Positions 41,533 through 49,680 of a stretch of DNA of 64,000 nucleotides are shown one piece after another. Numbering within the stretch: position 1 is the stretch's first letter; every line of letters begins with the position of its first letter. The notes under the pieces were generated by a model that had not been told where the DNA came from, ran no database searches, and worked only from the letters and a program-made list of their open reading frames with translations. Source of the stretch: Streptomyces sp. MMG1533 (GTDB taxonomy: Bacteria; Actinomycetota; Actinomycetes; Streptomycetales; Streptomycetaceae). The DNA lies in assembly GCF_001279775.1 (NCBI RefSeq), contig NZ_LGDG01000225.1, positions 62,001 to 126,000 of the forward strand. The letters are read 5' to 3'. The translations under genes and the position numbers were made by a program.

Positions 41533-42060
41533 GTGACCGAACAGGCCGGGAAACCCTTCCTCTACGTCGTCGTCTGCGCCGCCGGGATCGCGGTGGACGT
41601 CAGCAAGCTGATCACCGCCGCCCAGGAACGCGACTGGGAGGTCGGCGTGATCGCGACGCCCGTCGCGATGAACGGCTTCTTCGACACCGCCGCCGTCGAG
41701 ACGCAGACCGGACGGCCGATCCGCTCGGCCTGGCGCAGCCCCGGCGACCCGCGTCCCTTCCCGCCGCCGGACGCCGTCGTGGTCGCGCCCGCCACCTTCA
41801 ACACCGTCAACAAGTGGGCGGCCGGGCTCGCCGACACCCTCGCCGTGGCAACCCTGTGCGAGACGTACGGCCTGGGCGTCCCGGTCACCGCACTGCCGTG
41901 CGTGGCCGACGCGCTCGCCGCCCATCCCGCCTACCAGGACAGTCTGATACGGCTGCGCGCCATGGGCGTGAGGTTCGGCGAGCCGTACTCCGGCGAGGTG
42001 GGGGAGGACGGCACGCGCCCGGAGTTCGGCTGGGAGCGGGCGCTGGATCTTCTGGAGTGA
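41533..42060 (+). CDS. Flavoprotein (HFCD/Dfp-like family)
   Basis: A 175-residue flavoprotein related to phosphopantothenoylcysteine decarboxylase: YVVVCAAGIAVDVSKLITAA at the flavin site and the motif VVAPATFNTVNKWAAGLADT, close to the PASANT region, then GVPVTALPCV. The conserved cysteine decarboxylase C-terminus is lacking, so it is not CoA synthesis Dfp. It starts 9 bases after the DUF1348 stop, so the pair is probably one transcript under the TetR regulator. Confidence 0.85.
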   Translation: MTEQAGKPFLYVVVCAAGIAVDVSKLITAAQERDWEVGVIATPVAMNGFFDTAAVETQTGRPIRSAWRSPGDPRPFPPPDAVVVAPATFNTVNKWAAGLADTLAVATLCETYGLGVPVTALPCVADALAAHPAYQDSLIRLRAMGVRFGEPYSGEVGEDGTRPEFGWERALDLLE

Positions 42061-42061
42061 G

Positions 42062-42166
42062 CCGGACGGTGACGCCGAGCGCGGTGCCGACGGGCAGCCA
42101 GGTGAAGAGCGCGCCGAGGTCGCCGGGGCTTTCGCCGGTGCTGAAGTTGTCGTGAAGGTGCCTCAT
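42062..42166 (-). pseudogene. N-terminal remnant of a small membrane protein
   Basis: From ATG 42166 the minus strand reads MRHLHDNFSTGESPGDLGAL, then FTWLPVGTALGVTV, as in the first helix of small two-helix Streptomyces membrane proteins. The second helix and any stop are missing; the frame runs on into the antisense of the flavoprotein gene. The gene seems to have been cut by a rearrangement at about 42062. Confidence 0.4.
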
Positions 42167-42317
42167 CCAGCCAGGAACGGACGTCACGGACCCGCCGAAC
42201 TCCGAGACAGGGACCACTGCGCTGGACCTGGCCGAGGAGACTCGCCGTCGGGGCCCGGAGCGCGGGCGAAGTCGTACGCTCCCCTTCATACCCATCCCGA
42301 AGGCAGGAGCGGCAACG

Positions 42318-43289
42318 ATGCAGTACGTGAAGCTCGGTTCGACGGGCCTGGACGTCTCGCGGATCTGTCTGGGCTGCATGACCTACGGCCTGCCCGACCG
42401 CGGCACGCACGAGTGGACCCTCGACGAGGAGGAGTCACGTCCGCTGATCCGGCAGGCGCTGGACGCCGGGATCAACTTCTTCGACACCGCCAACGTCTAC
42501 TCCGACGGCACCAGCGAGGAGATCGTCGGCAAGGCCCTGCGCGACTTCGCCCGCCGCGACGACATCGTGCTCGCGACCAAGGTGCACGGCCGGATGCGGC
42601 CCGGGGCCAACGGCGCCGGACTGTCCCGCAAGGTGATCATGACCGAGATCGACCACAGCCTCGGCCGCCTCGGCACCGACTACGTCGACCTCTACCAGAT
42701 CCACCGTTACGACCCGCACACCCCGGTCGAGGAGACGATGGAAGCCCTGCACGACCTGGTGAAGGCGGGCAAGGTGCGTTACATCGGGGCGAGTTCGATG
42801 TACGCCTGGCAGTTCTCCAAGATGCAGTACACGGCCGAGCGGAACGGCTGGACCAAGTTCGTCTCCATGCAGAACCACTACAACCTCCTCTACCGCGAGG
42901 AGGAGCGCGAGATGCTGCCGCTCTGCGCGGACCAGGGCGTCGGCGTCCTGCCGTGGAGCCCGCTGGCCCGCGGCCGGCTGACCCGGGACTGGGGCACCGT
43001 CACCGAGCGCAGTGCGAACGACAACTTCGGCAGCCGCCTCTACCCGGAGGGCGACCGCACCATCGTCGAGGCCGTCACCCGCATCGCGGACGACCGGGGC
43101 GTCCCGCGCGCCCGGGTGGCTCTCGCCTGGCTGCTGCACCAGGAGACGGTGGCCGCACCGATCGTCGGCGCGGCCAGGCCGCAGCACATCGAGGACGCCG
43201 TGGCCGCCGTCGAACTCGAGCTCAGCGACAAGGAGATCGAGGAGCTGGAGCAGCCCTACGGTCCGCACCCGATCGTCGGTCACTCCTGA
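42318..43289 (+). CDS. Aldo/keto reductase
   Basis: A 323-residue AKR with a TIM-barrel layout. FFDTANVYSDGTSEEIVGKA supplies catalytic Asp and Tyr, DIVLATKVHG the Lys, and VDLYQIHRYD the His. The C-terminal part VALAWLLHQETVAAPIVGAA binds NADPH. The AKR11/12-like subclass reduces aldehydes, ketones or sugars. ATG 42318 follows GGCAGGAGCGG. A 257-base gap with a gene remnant precedes it. Confidence 0.92.
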   Translation: MQYVKLGSTGLDVSRICLGCMTYGLPDRGTHEWTLDEEESRPLIRQALDAGINFFDTANVYSDGTSEEIVGKALRDFARRDDIVLATKVHGRMRPGANGAGLSRKVIMTEIDHSLGRLGTDYVDLYQIHRYDPHTPVEETMEALHDLVKAGKVRYIGASSMYAWQFSKMQYTAERNGWTKFVSMQNHYNLLYREEEREMLPLCADQGVGVLPWSPLARGRLTRDWGTVTERSANDNFGSRLYPEGDRTIVEAVTRIADDRGVPRARVALAWLLHQETVAAPIVGAARPQHIEDAVAAVELELSDKEIEELEQPYGPHPIVGHS

Positions 43290-43298
43290 GGGGCTCGC

Positions 43299-44117
43299 TC
43301 AGTGCGGTCCGTGCGGTGCGAATTCCGTGCCGCACGGACCCGCGCCCTCGCTCTCCGGCAGCGGCACCCGGTCGCCGCTCATCGACAGCGTGCGGTAGTA
43401 GTGCCCGATGCGCTCGGTGGAACGGCCGACGTAGTGGCCGATGAAGGAGCGGCGGAACCGGTCGGCGGTGCGGTTGGGCTGCGAGCCGTGCACCAGACTG
43501 CCGTTGAAGAACAGGACATCGCCGGGGGACATGTCGACGGGTACGGCCGCCAGACCGCGCGGCGGCGGAACGTACTCCTGCGCGAAGGACAGCTCGGCGT
43601 CCGCCTCCTGTGGGCAGAACAGCTCCATCCGGTGCGTGCCGGGCACGACCTCCAGACCGCCGTTGTCCCGGTCGATCACGTCGCAGGCGATCCAGGCCGC
43701 CACACACGTGCCCGGCTCGACCCGCAGATAGAAGTTGTCCTGGTGCAACGCCTGACCCCGTGCCCCGGGTGGCTTGAAGTAGAACATGCTCTGCGCGGCC
43801 AGCGCCTCCTCGCCGAGCAGCGTCTCCAGCACGCCGCGCAGCCGCGGATCCAGGAGCACGCGCCGCGAGAGCTCGTTGATCTCGTGCGGGTGCAGCACCC
43901 TCGGATACCGCCGCAGCGGATCCGCGGACGCCCGCGGCTCGAAGTGCCCGGGCACCGGCCCGGCCGCGTGCAGTGCCGCGAACTCGGCACACAGCGCCTC
44001 GATCTCGTCGTGGCCGAACACTCCTCGCACGACGGTGAAGCCGTCCTCATGGAACCGCCGCAGCCCGTCCTCGGGCAGGATGGGGGCGCCGGCGGCGCCG
44101 ATGTCCATGGCTGTCAT
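43299..44117 (-). CDS. Phytanoyl-CoA dioxygenase (PhyH)-family 2OG/Fe(II) enzyme
   Basis: A 272-residue non-heme iron dioxygenase. GARGQALHQDNFYLRVEPGT carries the HxD iron ligands, DNGGLEVVPGTHR the beta-helix core, and GSLVHGSQPNRTADRFRRSF the distal His and the 2-oxoglutarate Arg. Members hydroxylate lipids, amino acids or secondary metabolites (ectoine hydroxylase is related). ATG 44117 faces an AraC regulator across 63 bases, which is the likely controller. Confidence 0.9.
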   Translation of the reverse strand: MTAMDIGAAGAPILPEDGLRRFHEDGFTVVRGVFGHDEIEALCAEFAALHAAGPVPGHFEPRASADPLRRYPRVLHPHEINELSRRVLLDPRLRGVLETLLGEEALAAQSMFYFKPPGARGQALHQDNFYLRVEPGTCVAAWIACDVIDRDNGGLEVVPGTHRMELFCPQEADAELSFAQEYVPPPRGLAAVPVDMSPGDVLFFNGSLVHGSQPNRTADRFRRSFIGHYVGRSTERIGHYYRTLSMSGDRVPLPESEGAGPCGTEFAPHGPH

Positions 44118-44180
44118 ACGTCCGCCCTTCGGTCGGGTGCCTTCGGTACGACACGCTAGGCCGCCGCGTCCCCGAGGAGG

Positions 44181-45101
44181 ATGCCCGTGACCGCTGACGG
44201 ATTGCCCGAGACTGCCGAGGCCGGGGATCCGGGACCGCCGCCGGGCCTGGTCGTGGTCGGGCACTTCGACCAGCCGCCGGGGTACGGCGTGAACCGGCCC
44301 TGGGGAGCGGACAGTTGGCTGTTCACCTGGACGACCGGCGGAGGCGGGAGACTCCGCCAGGGCTCGGCGCGGACGACGGCCGGTACCGGCGATCTCGTCG
44401 TGCTCGCCCCGGGAGTCCGGCACGACTACGGCGTCGAACCGGGCGCCCCGCACTGGCGGTTCTGGTGGGCGCACTGCCAGGCCAGACCGTCCTGGCCGGC
44501 CTGGCTGCGCCCGTACGACGCCGGCGACGGCATGTACGTCGTCACCCCGACCCCGTCCGCCGCACACGCCCGGATCGAGTCGGCGTTCCACCGCATGCTC
44601 ACCGACGCCCGCTGGACGGGGACCGGGGCGCCGCCCGCCGGCCATGCCGACCGGGAGCAGGTCGCCGTGGCGCACGGCACCGCGGCCCGCGAACTCGCCC
44701 TGTGCGCGCTGGAGGAGGTCGTCCTGCTCACCGCCGGCGCCGCGCGCACCCCGGCGTCCCCGTCCGGTGTCGACCCGCGGGTGCGCCGGGCCCAGGAGAT
44801 GCTCGCGGCCGACCCGGGGGCACCGCACACCGTCGAATCGCTCGCCGCGAGCGTCCGGTTGTCCCCCTCACGGTTCGCCCACCTGTTCACCCAGCAACTC
44901 GGCCGGTCCCCGATGCGGGCGCTGCGCGAGGCACGACTGCACCACGCCGCCCGGCTGCTGGAGAGCACCGACCTGTCCGTGGAACGGGTGGCCGCCGCCT
45001 CCGGCTTCGTCAGCCCCTTCCACTTCAACCGGGTCTTCCGTGAGCGCTACGGCATGCCCCCCGGCGCCTACCGGGCCGGCGGCCCAATGGTTGGCAGGTG
45101 A
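44181..45101 (+). CDS. AraC-family transcriptional regulator
   Basis: A 306-residue regulator with an N-terminal cupin-like sensing domain (DLVVLAPGVRHDYG near residue 75) and a C-terminal AraC domain with two helix-turn-helices: VESLAASVRLSPSRFAHLFT and VERVAAASGFVSPFHFNRVF, then the family end RYGMPPGAYR. Sugar or small-molecule effectors are usual. It is divergent from the PhyH dioxygenase gene and probably activates it. Confidence 0.92.
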   Translation: MPVTADGLPETAEAGDPGPPPGLVVVGHFDQPPGYGVNRPWGADSWLFTWTTGGGGRLRQGSARTTAGTGDLVVLAPGVRHDYGVEPGAPHWRFWWAHCQARPSWPAWLRPYDAGDGMYVVTPTPSAAHARIESAFHRMLTDARWTGTGAPPAGHADREQVAVAHGTAARELALCALEEVVLLTAGAARTPASPSGVDPRVRRAQEMLAADPGAPHTVESLAASVRLSPSRFAHLFTQQLGRSPMRALREARLHHAARLLESTDLSVERVAAASGFVSPFHFNRVFRERYGMPPGAYRAGGPMVGR

Positions 45102-45530
45102 GCGGCGAAGACCGGTCGCAGGCGCGGTGGAGTGGCCGTTCAATGGTTGGCGCGAAGTCGACGCGGAGGCAAGTGAATACCGTTCCCATTTACCGCGCCG
45201 ATACCGGGACCTCCTTAAAGGTGTCGCAAAGGGGTCGCTATTGACCAGTTGTCAATTCCGGTCCGCCCGAACGCAATGCACAAAACCGTGAGGTCCCTTG
45301 TTACACCTCGCTGACCTGTGCAAAGGTGTGCCCTGTCGGCGCACGGACATTAACTTCTCCTGTGTGCACGAGGCCGCTCCCGTACGCTCCCCCCACGCTT
45401 CAAAAGAGCTGCCCCTGGCGGGCGTTCGAGATGCCGAACCCTGTGCGGACGAACCCCCGGCGCCTCGCCGGCGGCACCGCATACCCCTTGGTATGGACTT
45501 TGTACAGAACGCCCTCGGAGGAATGCCGCT
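45102..45530. other. Upstream region of the sigma-lectin fusion gene, no gene seen
   Basis: No convincing ORF. CAATGGTTGGC occurs at 45085-45095 and again at 45141-45151. The inverted repeat TTGAC-N5-GTCAA lies at 45241-45255 within less GC-rich DNA (45160-45360), a likely promoter/operator zone. A TACGCT -10-like element lies near 45382. The 276-base distance from the inverted repeat to the next start leaves room for a long leader. Confidence 0.45.
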
Positions 45531-47492
45531 GTGAAAGACGCAGGCCTGTCGAATTCCCCGACTCCTGCTCGTCCCTCCGACGCCACGGACGAGCAACTGA
45601 GCGCCGAGCTCAAGAAGTGGAGCGGGGCGACACCGGCGCTCCAGCCCGTCGGTGAGCTCCTCGACCGGCACTGGGAAGCGGCTTTCGCCTACGCACGGCT
45701 GTGCACCGACGGCGCCCGCCCCGCGGGGATGCTCACCACCGCGGCATTCACCCGGCTCTTCGGTGAAACACTGCGCCAGAACGGGCCGACGTCCGCCTGG
45801 CGGCCCCAACTGCTGGTCACCGTGCGCCGTATCGCGGCGGAGTGGGACGCCGACCGCAGACGCGAGCTGCTGCACCCGGAGCTGAGAACCGAAGGCGGCG
45901 GGGAGCGCGTCGTCGCCCGCCTGCTGCCGCCGGCCCACCGCCGCCTGCTGTCCGGGGCGTTCCAGCGGCTGCCCCAGTCGGCCCGCTGTCTGCTGTGGCA
46001 CACCGAGGTCGAGTCCGAACCGCTCGGCGTACCCGCCGCACTGCTGGGACTGGATGAGGAGGACGCACTCGTCGAACTGCGGCGCGCCCGCGAGCGGTTG
46101 CGGGAGGAGTGTCTCCAGGTCCACCGCGAACTCGCCCCCGAGCAGGAGTGCCGCCACTACCTCCGGCTGCTGGACGTGACCTATCGGCGCGGCGCTGTCG
46201 ACATCGACGTCGACCTTCGCGGCCACCTGGAGGGGTGCAAGCACTGCCGGTACACCGCCGACCAGTTGCACCAGTTCAACCAGGGCCTCGGCGGCGCACT
46301 CGCCGAGGCGGTGCTCGGCTGGGGGGCAGGCGCCTATCTGGAGGCACGCGCACGCGTGGACGAGGTTCCCGACGAGGCACAGGCGCAGGCGCAGGCGGTG
46401 CTGGAGGCGCAGGCCCAGCGCCCGGCCGTCGTGGGCGAGTCCTTCATGAGCGGGGCGGAAGCACAGCCCCCGGCGGTCCCGGACGAGTCCTTCGTCCCGG
46501 CGCAGGACGCCCGGCTGTCCGCCGTCGCGGGTGCGGCCTTCGAGACGCCCGCTCGTCCGACCTCGGCCCCCCGTACCGGTCCGCGCACGGCCTCCCGTCG
46601 CTCCGCCCACAAGGCCGCCCGCCGCACGGCCCGCCGCAACCTCACCGCGGCCGTCCTGACCGTGAGCACCCTGATCGTCCTGCCGCTGGTCCTGTGGTCC
46701 TCCCTCGACTCCTCGGACGACACCACCCAGGCCACCTCGGACGCACCCGGCGACGGTGGCGGCGCGACCCCCAACCCGTCCTGGGCCGGCTCCGGCGACA
46801 GCGAGCAGGGCACCATGCGCGGCCGGCTGCACAACGTGGCATCGGGGCTGTGCGTCGGCGTCGTCGGAGAGAAGGCCGTCAAGGACGCGGAGACCGAGCT
46901 CACCGACTGTTCCTCGGCGGCCGCCCAGCAGTGGTCGTACGCATCCGACGGGCTGCTGCGCAACGCGGACGCCCCCGATCTCTGCCTGGACTCCCACCTC
47001 GGCTACTCGGTCCGGCTGGCCCCGTGCACGGGCGCGGCCAAGGCGGCCGACAAGAGCATCCGCTACGACTTCACCCTCCAGGGCATCCTGGTGCCGCGCT
47101 GGGACCAGGACCTGGCCCTGACCCCCGCCGCCACCGACGGAGCGGGCTCGCTGGTCGTGAAGACCCGCGACGACAGCCCCGCGCAGCGCTGGGTGATCGA
47201 CACCTCGAAGGCCGACCTCCAGATGGAGGTGGTCAACTGGGGCGAGGACAGCACCCTGGCGAGGGTGCCCGCGCCCACGCCCGAGCCGTCGAGGACTCCG
47301 AGCCCGAAGTCCACGCCCACGCCCACGCCGTCCGCGAGTCCGTCGACCCCCAAGGCCTCGCCCACGCCGACGCCCACGTATCCGTATCCCACGAGCGGGG
47401 CCTGCTACTACAACCCGTACTACTGCTCGGGGAACGGCCAGAACGGTGGCTGGTCCGGTTACGACTACGGGGACGGCCGCAGCCGCAACTGA
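45531..47492 (+). CDS. ECF sigma factor fused to zinc-finger anti-sigma, membrane helix and ricin-type lectin
   Basis: A 653-residue multidomain protein. Residues ~41-110 match sigma region 2 (LLDRHWEAAFAYARLC, RPQLLVTVRRIAAEW). Residues ~137-200 match region 4 (GAFQRLPQSARCLLWHTEVE). C207 and H232-x3-C236-x2-C239 (HLEGCKHC) form a ZAS anti-sigma zinc motif. An Ala/Gln/Pro linker leads to a basic stretch and one membrane helix (~371-391). Outside lie a ricin-B-like domain (~430-565) and a Pro/Thr/Ser tail ending in a Tyr/Gly/Asn-rich segment. GTG 45531 follows GGAGGAA. Topology suggests a carbohydrate-sensing, membrane-tethered sigma factor, released by proteolysis or zinc chemistry (inference). 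Related large fused ECF groups exist in actinobacteria. Confidence 0.85.
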   Translation: MKDAGLSNSPTPARPSDATDEQLSAELKKWSGATPALQPVGELLDRHWEAAFAYARLCTDGARPAGMLTTAAFTRLFGETLRQNGPTSAWRPQLLVTVRRIAAEWDADRRRELLHPELRTEGGGERVVARLLPPAHRRLLSGAFQRLPQSARCLLWHTEVESEPLGVPAALLGLDEEDALVELRRARERLREECLQVHRELAPEQECRHYLRLLDVTYRRGAVDIDVDLRGHLEGCKHCRYTADQLHQFNQGLGGALAEAVLGWGAGAYLEARARVDEVPDEAQAQAQAVLEAQAQRPAVVGESFMSGAEAQPPAVPDESFVPAQDARLSAVAGAAFETPARPTSAPRTGPRTASRRSAHKAARRTARRNLTAAVLTVSTLIVLPLVLWSSLDSSDDTTQATSDAPGDGGGATPNPSWAGSGDSEQGTMRGRLHNVASGLCVGVVGEKAVKDAETELTDCSSAAAQQWSYASDGLLRNADAPDLCLDSHLGYSVRLAPCTGAAKAADKSIRYDFTLQGILVPRWDQDLALTPAATDGAGSLVVKTRDDSPAQRWVIDTSKADLQMEVVNWGEDSTLARVPAPTPEPSRTPSPKSTPTPTPSASPSTPKASPTPTPTYPYPTSGACYYNPYYCSGNGQNGGWSGYDYGDGRSRN

Positions 47493-47500
47493 CCGTCGCC

Positions 47501-48799
47501 TCAGGCCCCGACGACCTGGAGCGACGCCCACAGCGCCACCACGGCGGGCACCAGCGCGGCCGGCGTGGCGAGCAGGCCGAGGCGGGTGAACTCCCCGAGC
47601 TCGACCTCGTGTCCGTGCCCGTGCGCGATGCGCCGCCACAGCAGCGTGGCCAGCGACCCGGCGTAGGTCAGGTTCGGGCCGATGTTCACGCCGAGCAGCA
47701 CCGCGAGGACGGCACCGGGGCCTGCGGCGGCGGTCAGCGGCAGCAGGACCAGGACCGCGGGCAGGTTGTTGATCAGGTTCGCCAGTACGGCGGCCAGCGC
47801 CGCGATGCCGAGCAGCGCGGCCAGTCCCGTCCCGTGGGGCAGCGCGTGCCGCAGCGCGTCGGCGAGACCGTTGTCGACCACCGCCCGCACGACGACGCCG
47901 AGCGCGAGCACGAACGCCAGGAAAGCGGGCGACGCCGCCCGCACCACGGTGAGCGCGGTGGCCTGCCGCCGGACGAGGGCGCGCCCGGCCAGCACGAGCG
48001 CCCCCGCCAGCGCGGCCCAGGCGGGCTCGGCGCCGAGGGCGGAGGTCACCACGAACCCGGCCAGCGTGCAGGCGACGGTGACGAGCGCGAACAGCGGCAG
48101 TTCCGGCGCCTCGGCGGTCTCGGGGGAGTGGGTGACCTCGTCCAGGTCGCGCTCGAAGAACCGCCGGAAGAGCACGTACTCGGCGCCGATCGCCACGAGC
48201 CAGGGCAGCGCCATCAACGCCGCGAACCGCGTGAAGCTCAGCCCGCTCGCCGCGAACGCCAGCAGATTGGTGAGGTTGGAGACCGGAAGCAGCAGCGAGG
48301 CCGTGTTCGACAGGTGCGCGCACGCGTAGACGTGCGGCTTGGCCCGGACCCCCATCCGGGTGGCGGTGGCGAACACCACCGGCGTCAGCAGCACCACGGT
48401 GGCGTCCAGACTCAGCACGGCCGTGACCGTCGACGCCAGCGCGAAAACCCCGGCCAGCAGCCGCCCGGGTGACCCCGCCGCCCGACGGGCCAGCCACGCC
48501 CCGCACGCCCGGAAGAGCCCCTCGCCATCACAGAAGTGGGCGAGGACCAGCACCGCGGCGAGGAACCCGACCACCGGCCCGAGCCGCTCGGCCTCGGCCC
48601 GCGCGTGCTCCAGCGAGATCGCCCCGGTCGCGATCGCCACCCCCGCCGCCGGGACCGCCGGCACCGCCTCCGGCCATCCCCGGGGACGGAGCACGGCCCA
48701 GCCGAGGACGGCGACGAGCAGGGCGACGGACAGGGTTTCGGCGAGCGGGGCGTTCAGGGGGTGGATCCTTCGGGACGTGATCAGATCGTGCCCGGCCAT
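47501..48799 (-). CDS. ArsB/NhaD-superfamily ion permease (SLC13-like)
   Basis: A 432-residue membrane protein with about eleven hydrophobic helices. Conserved features include VLSLDATVVLLTPVVFATAT and LLGVNIGPNLTYAGSLATLL (NxGPNxT motif), with LANLINNLPAVLVLLPL in between, as in ArsB, NhaD and citrate-type carriers. It may export arsenite or exchange sodium or organic anions. No arsR or arsC is adjacent. ATG 48799 has no clear ribosome-binding site, so the start is tentative. It converges on the sigma-lectin gene, 8 bases apart. Confidence 0.82.
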   Translation of the reverse strand: MAGHDLITSRRIHPLNAPLAETLSVALLVAVLGWAVLRPRGWPEAVPAVPAAGVAIATGAISLEHARAEAERLGPVVGFLAAVLVLAHFCDGEGLFRACGAWLARRAAGSPGRLLAGVFALASTVTAVLSLDATVVLLTPVVFATATRMGVRAKPHVYACAHLSNTASLLLPVSNLTNLLAFAASGLSFTRFAALMALPWLVAIGAEYVLFRRFFERDLDEVTHSPETAEAPELPLFALVTVACTLAGFVVTSALGAEPAWAALAGALVLAGRALVRRQATALTVVRAASPAFLAFVLALGVVVRAVVDNGLADALRHALPHGTGLAALLGIAALAAVLANLINNLPAVLVLLPLTAAAGPGAVLAVLLGVNIGPNLTYAGSLATLLWRRIAHGHGHEVELGEFTRLGLLATPAALVPAVVALWASLQVVGA

Positions 48800-48858
48800 C
48801 AAAGCAGGCGCCGGTAAGAGGCAGGCGAGGGCCCCCGACAGGCCCTCGCTGCGGCGGC

Positions 48859-49542
48859 TCAGGGGCCGGAACCGGCCGCGAAGACCGTCAGGAACACCGA
48901 GGACGCGTTGCCGGACACCGGCACCTGCCCCGCCGTCCACGCCACCTTCAGCGGGTCCCGCTCGTCCGGCGGGGTCACCAGCAGCGACTGAGGAGTGGCG
49001 GCCCGCGCCCCGCTGACCTCGGGGTTGGAGAACGTCAGCCCGGCCCAGGCACTCCTGCCCGGCGCCAGCGTGACCGTCACGGGCGTGCCGGCGGAGCGCC
49101 GCGGGTCCGGCCCCAGCTGCTTGCCGGACGCGTCCAGGAAGGCGGCGCCCGGGTAGCCGCGCACGGTACAGGTACGGCCGGAGGTGTTGGTCAGGACGAC
49201 CGGGAAGTTCCACTGCCCGGCACCCGGGTCGTTGCGCCCGACGGACGCGCGCAGCTCGGAGGTGTGGCAGCGGGCGCTCACGGCAGTGGGGGAGTCCTCG
49301 GCGGCGGGCGAGGAGGCCGAGGCGCTCGGGGCCGGGGTCGGGGTCGGTGTGGGGCCGGAGGGGGCGGCCGACGCGGCCGAGGCGGTCGTACCGCCCTCGG
49401 TCGCGGGGGCGGCCGTGCCGGTCACCTTCTGTGGAGCGCTCGATGTGCCGTCACCGCCGCCGCACGAGGTCAGCAGGCCGAGCACCGCGACCGCGCCGAC
49501 GAGCCGGGCCGCTCGCGGTACGCCCTGGGACGTCTTCGCCAT
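48859..49542 (-). CDS. DUF4232 lipoprotein
   Basis: A 227-residue exported protein. The lipoprotein signal ends LLTSC (Cys27). A Thr/Pro/Ala/Ser linker (~40-95) leads to a DUF4232 domain: LRASVGRNDPGAGQWNFPVV, LTNTSGRTCTVRGYPGAAFL. DUF4232 proteins are cell-surface proteins of unknown role in actinobacteria. The start is ambiguous: ATG 49542 (MAKTSQ) or 49554, because ATGTCTGTCCAC is tandemly repeated here on the plus strand; neither has a good ribosome-binding site. Confidence 0.8.
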   Translation of the reverse strand: MAKTSQGVPRAARLVGAVAVLGLLTSCGGGDGTSSAPQKVTGTAAPATEGGTTASAASAAPSGPTPTPTPAPSASASSPAAEDSPTAVSARCHTSELRASVGRNDPGAGQWNFPVVLTNTSGRTCTVRGYPGAAFLDASGKQLGPDPRRSAGTPVTVTLAPGRSAWAGLTFSNPEVSGARAATPQSLLVTPPDERDPLKVAWTAGQVPVSGNASSVFLTVFAAGSGP

Positions 49543-49680
49543 GTCTGTCCACATGTCTGTCCACACTCCCGGAAACTCGTCGCACACGTGGCACACGTGC
49601 GTACGGCGCGTTGTGCCCCGTCACTGAGGTCCGATGCGACCGGAGACGGAAAAGTTCGCCGGTCACCCCAGGGAATCACG

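Noticed and set aside
45252..48506. 1084-codon minus-strand ORF across the sigma-lectin gene
   Set aside because: The product is compositionally biased without any motif. The opposite strand encodes clear sigma, zinc-finger and lectin motifs.
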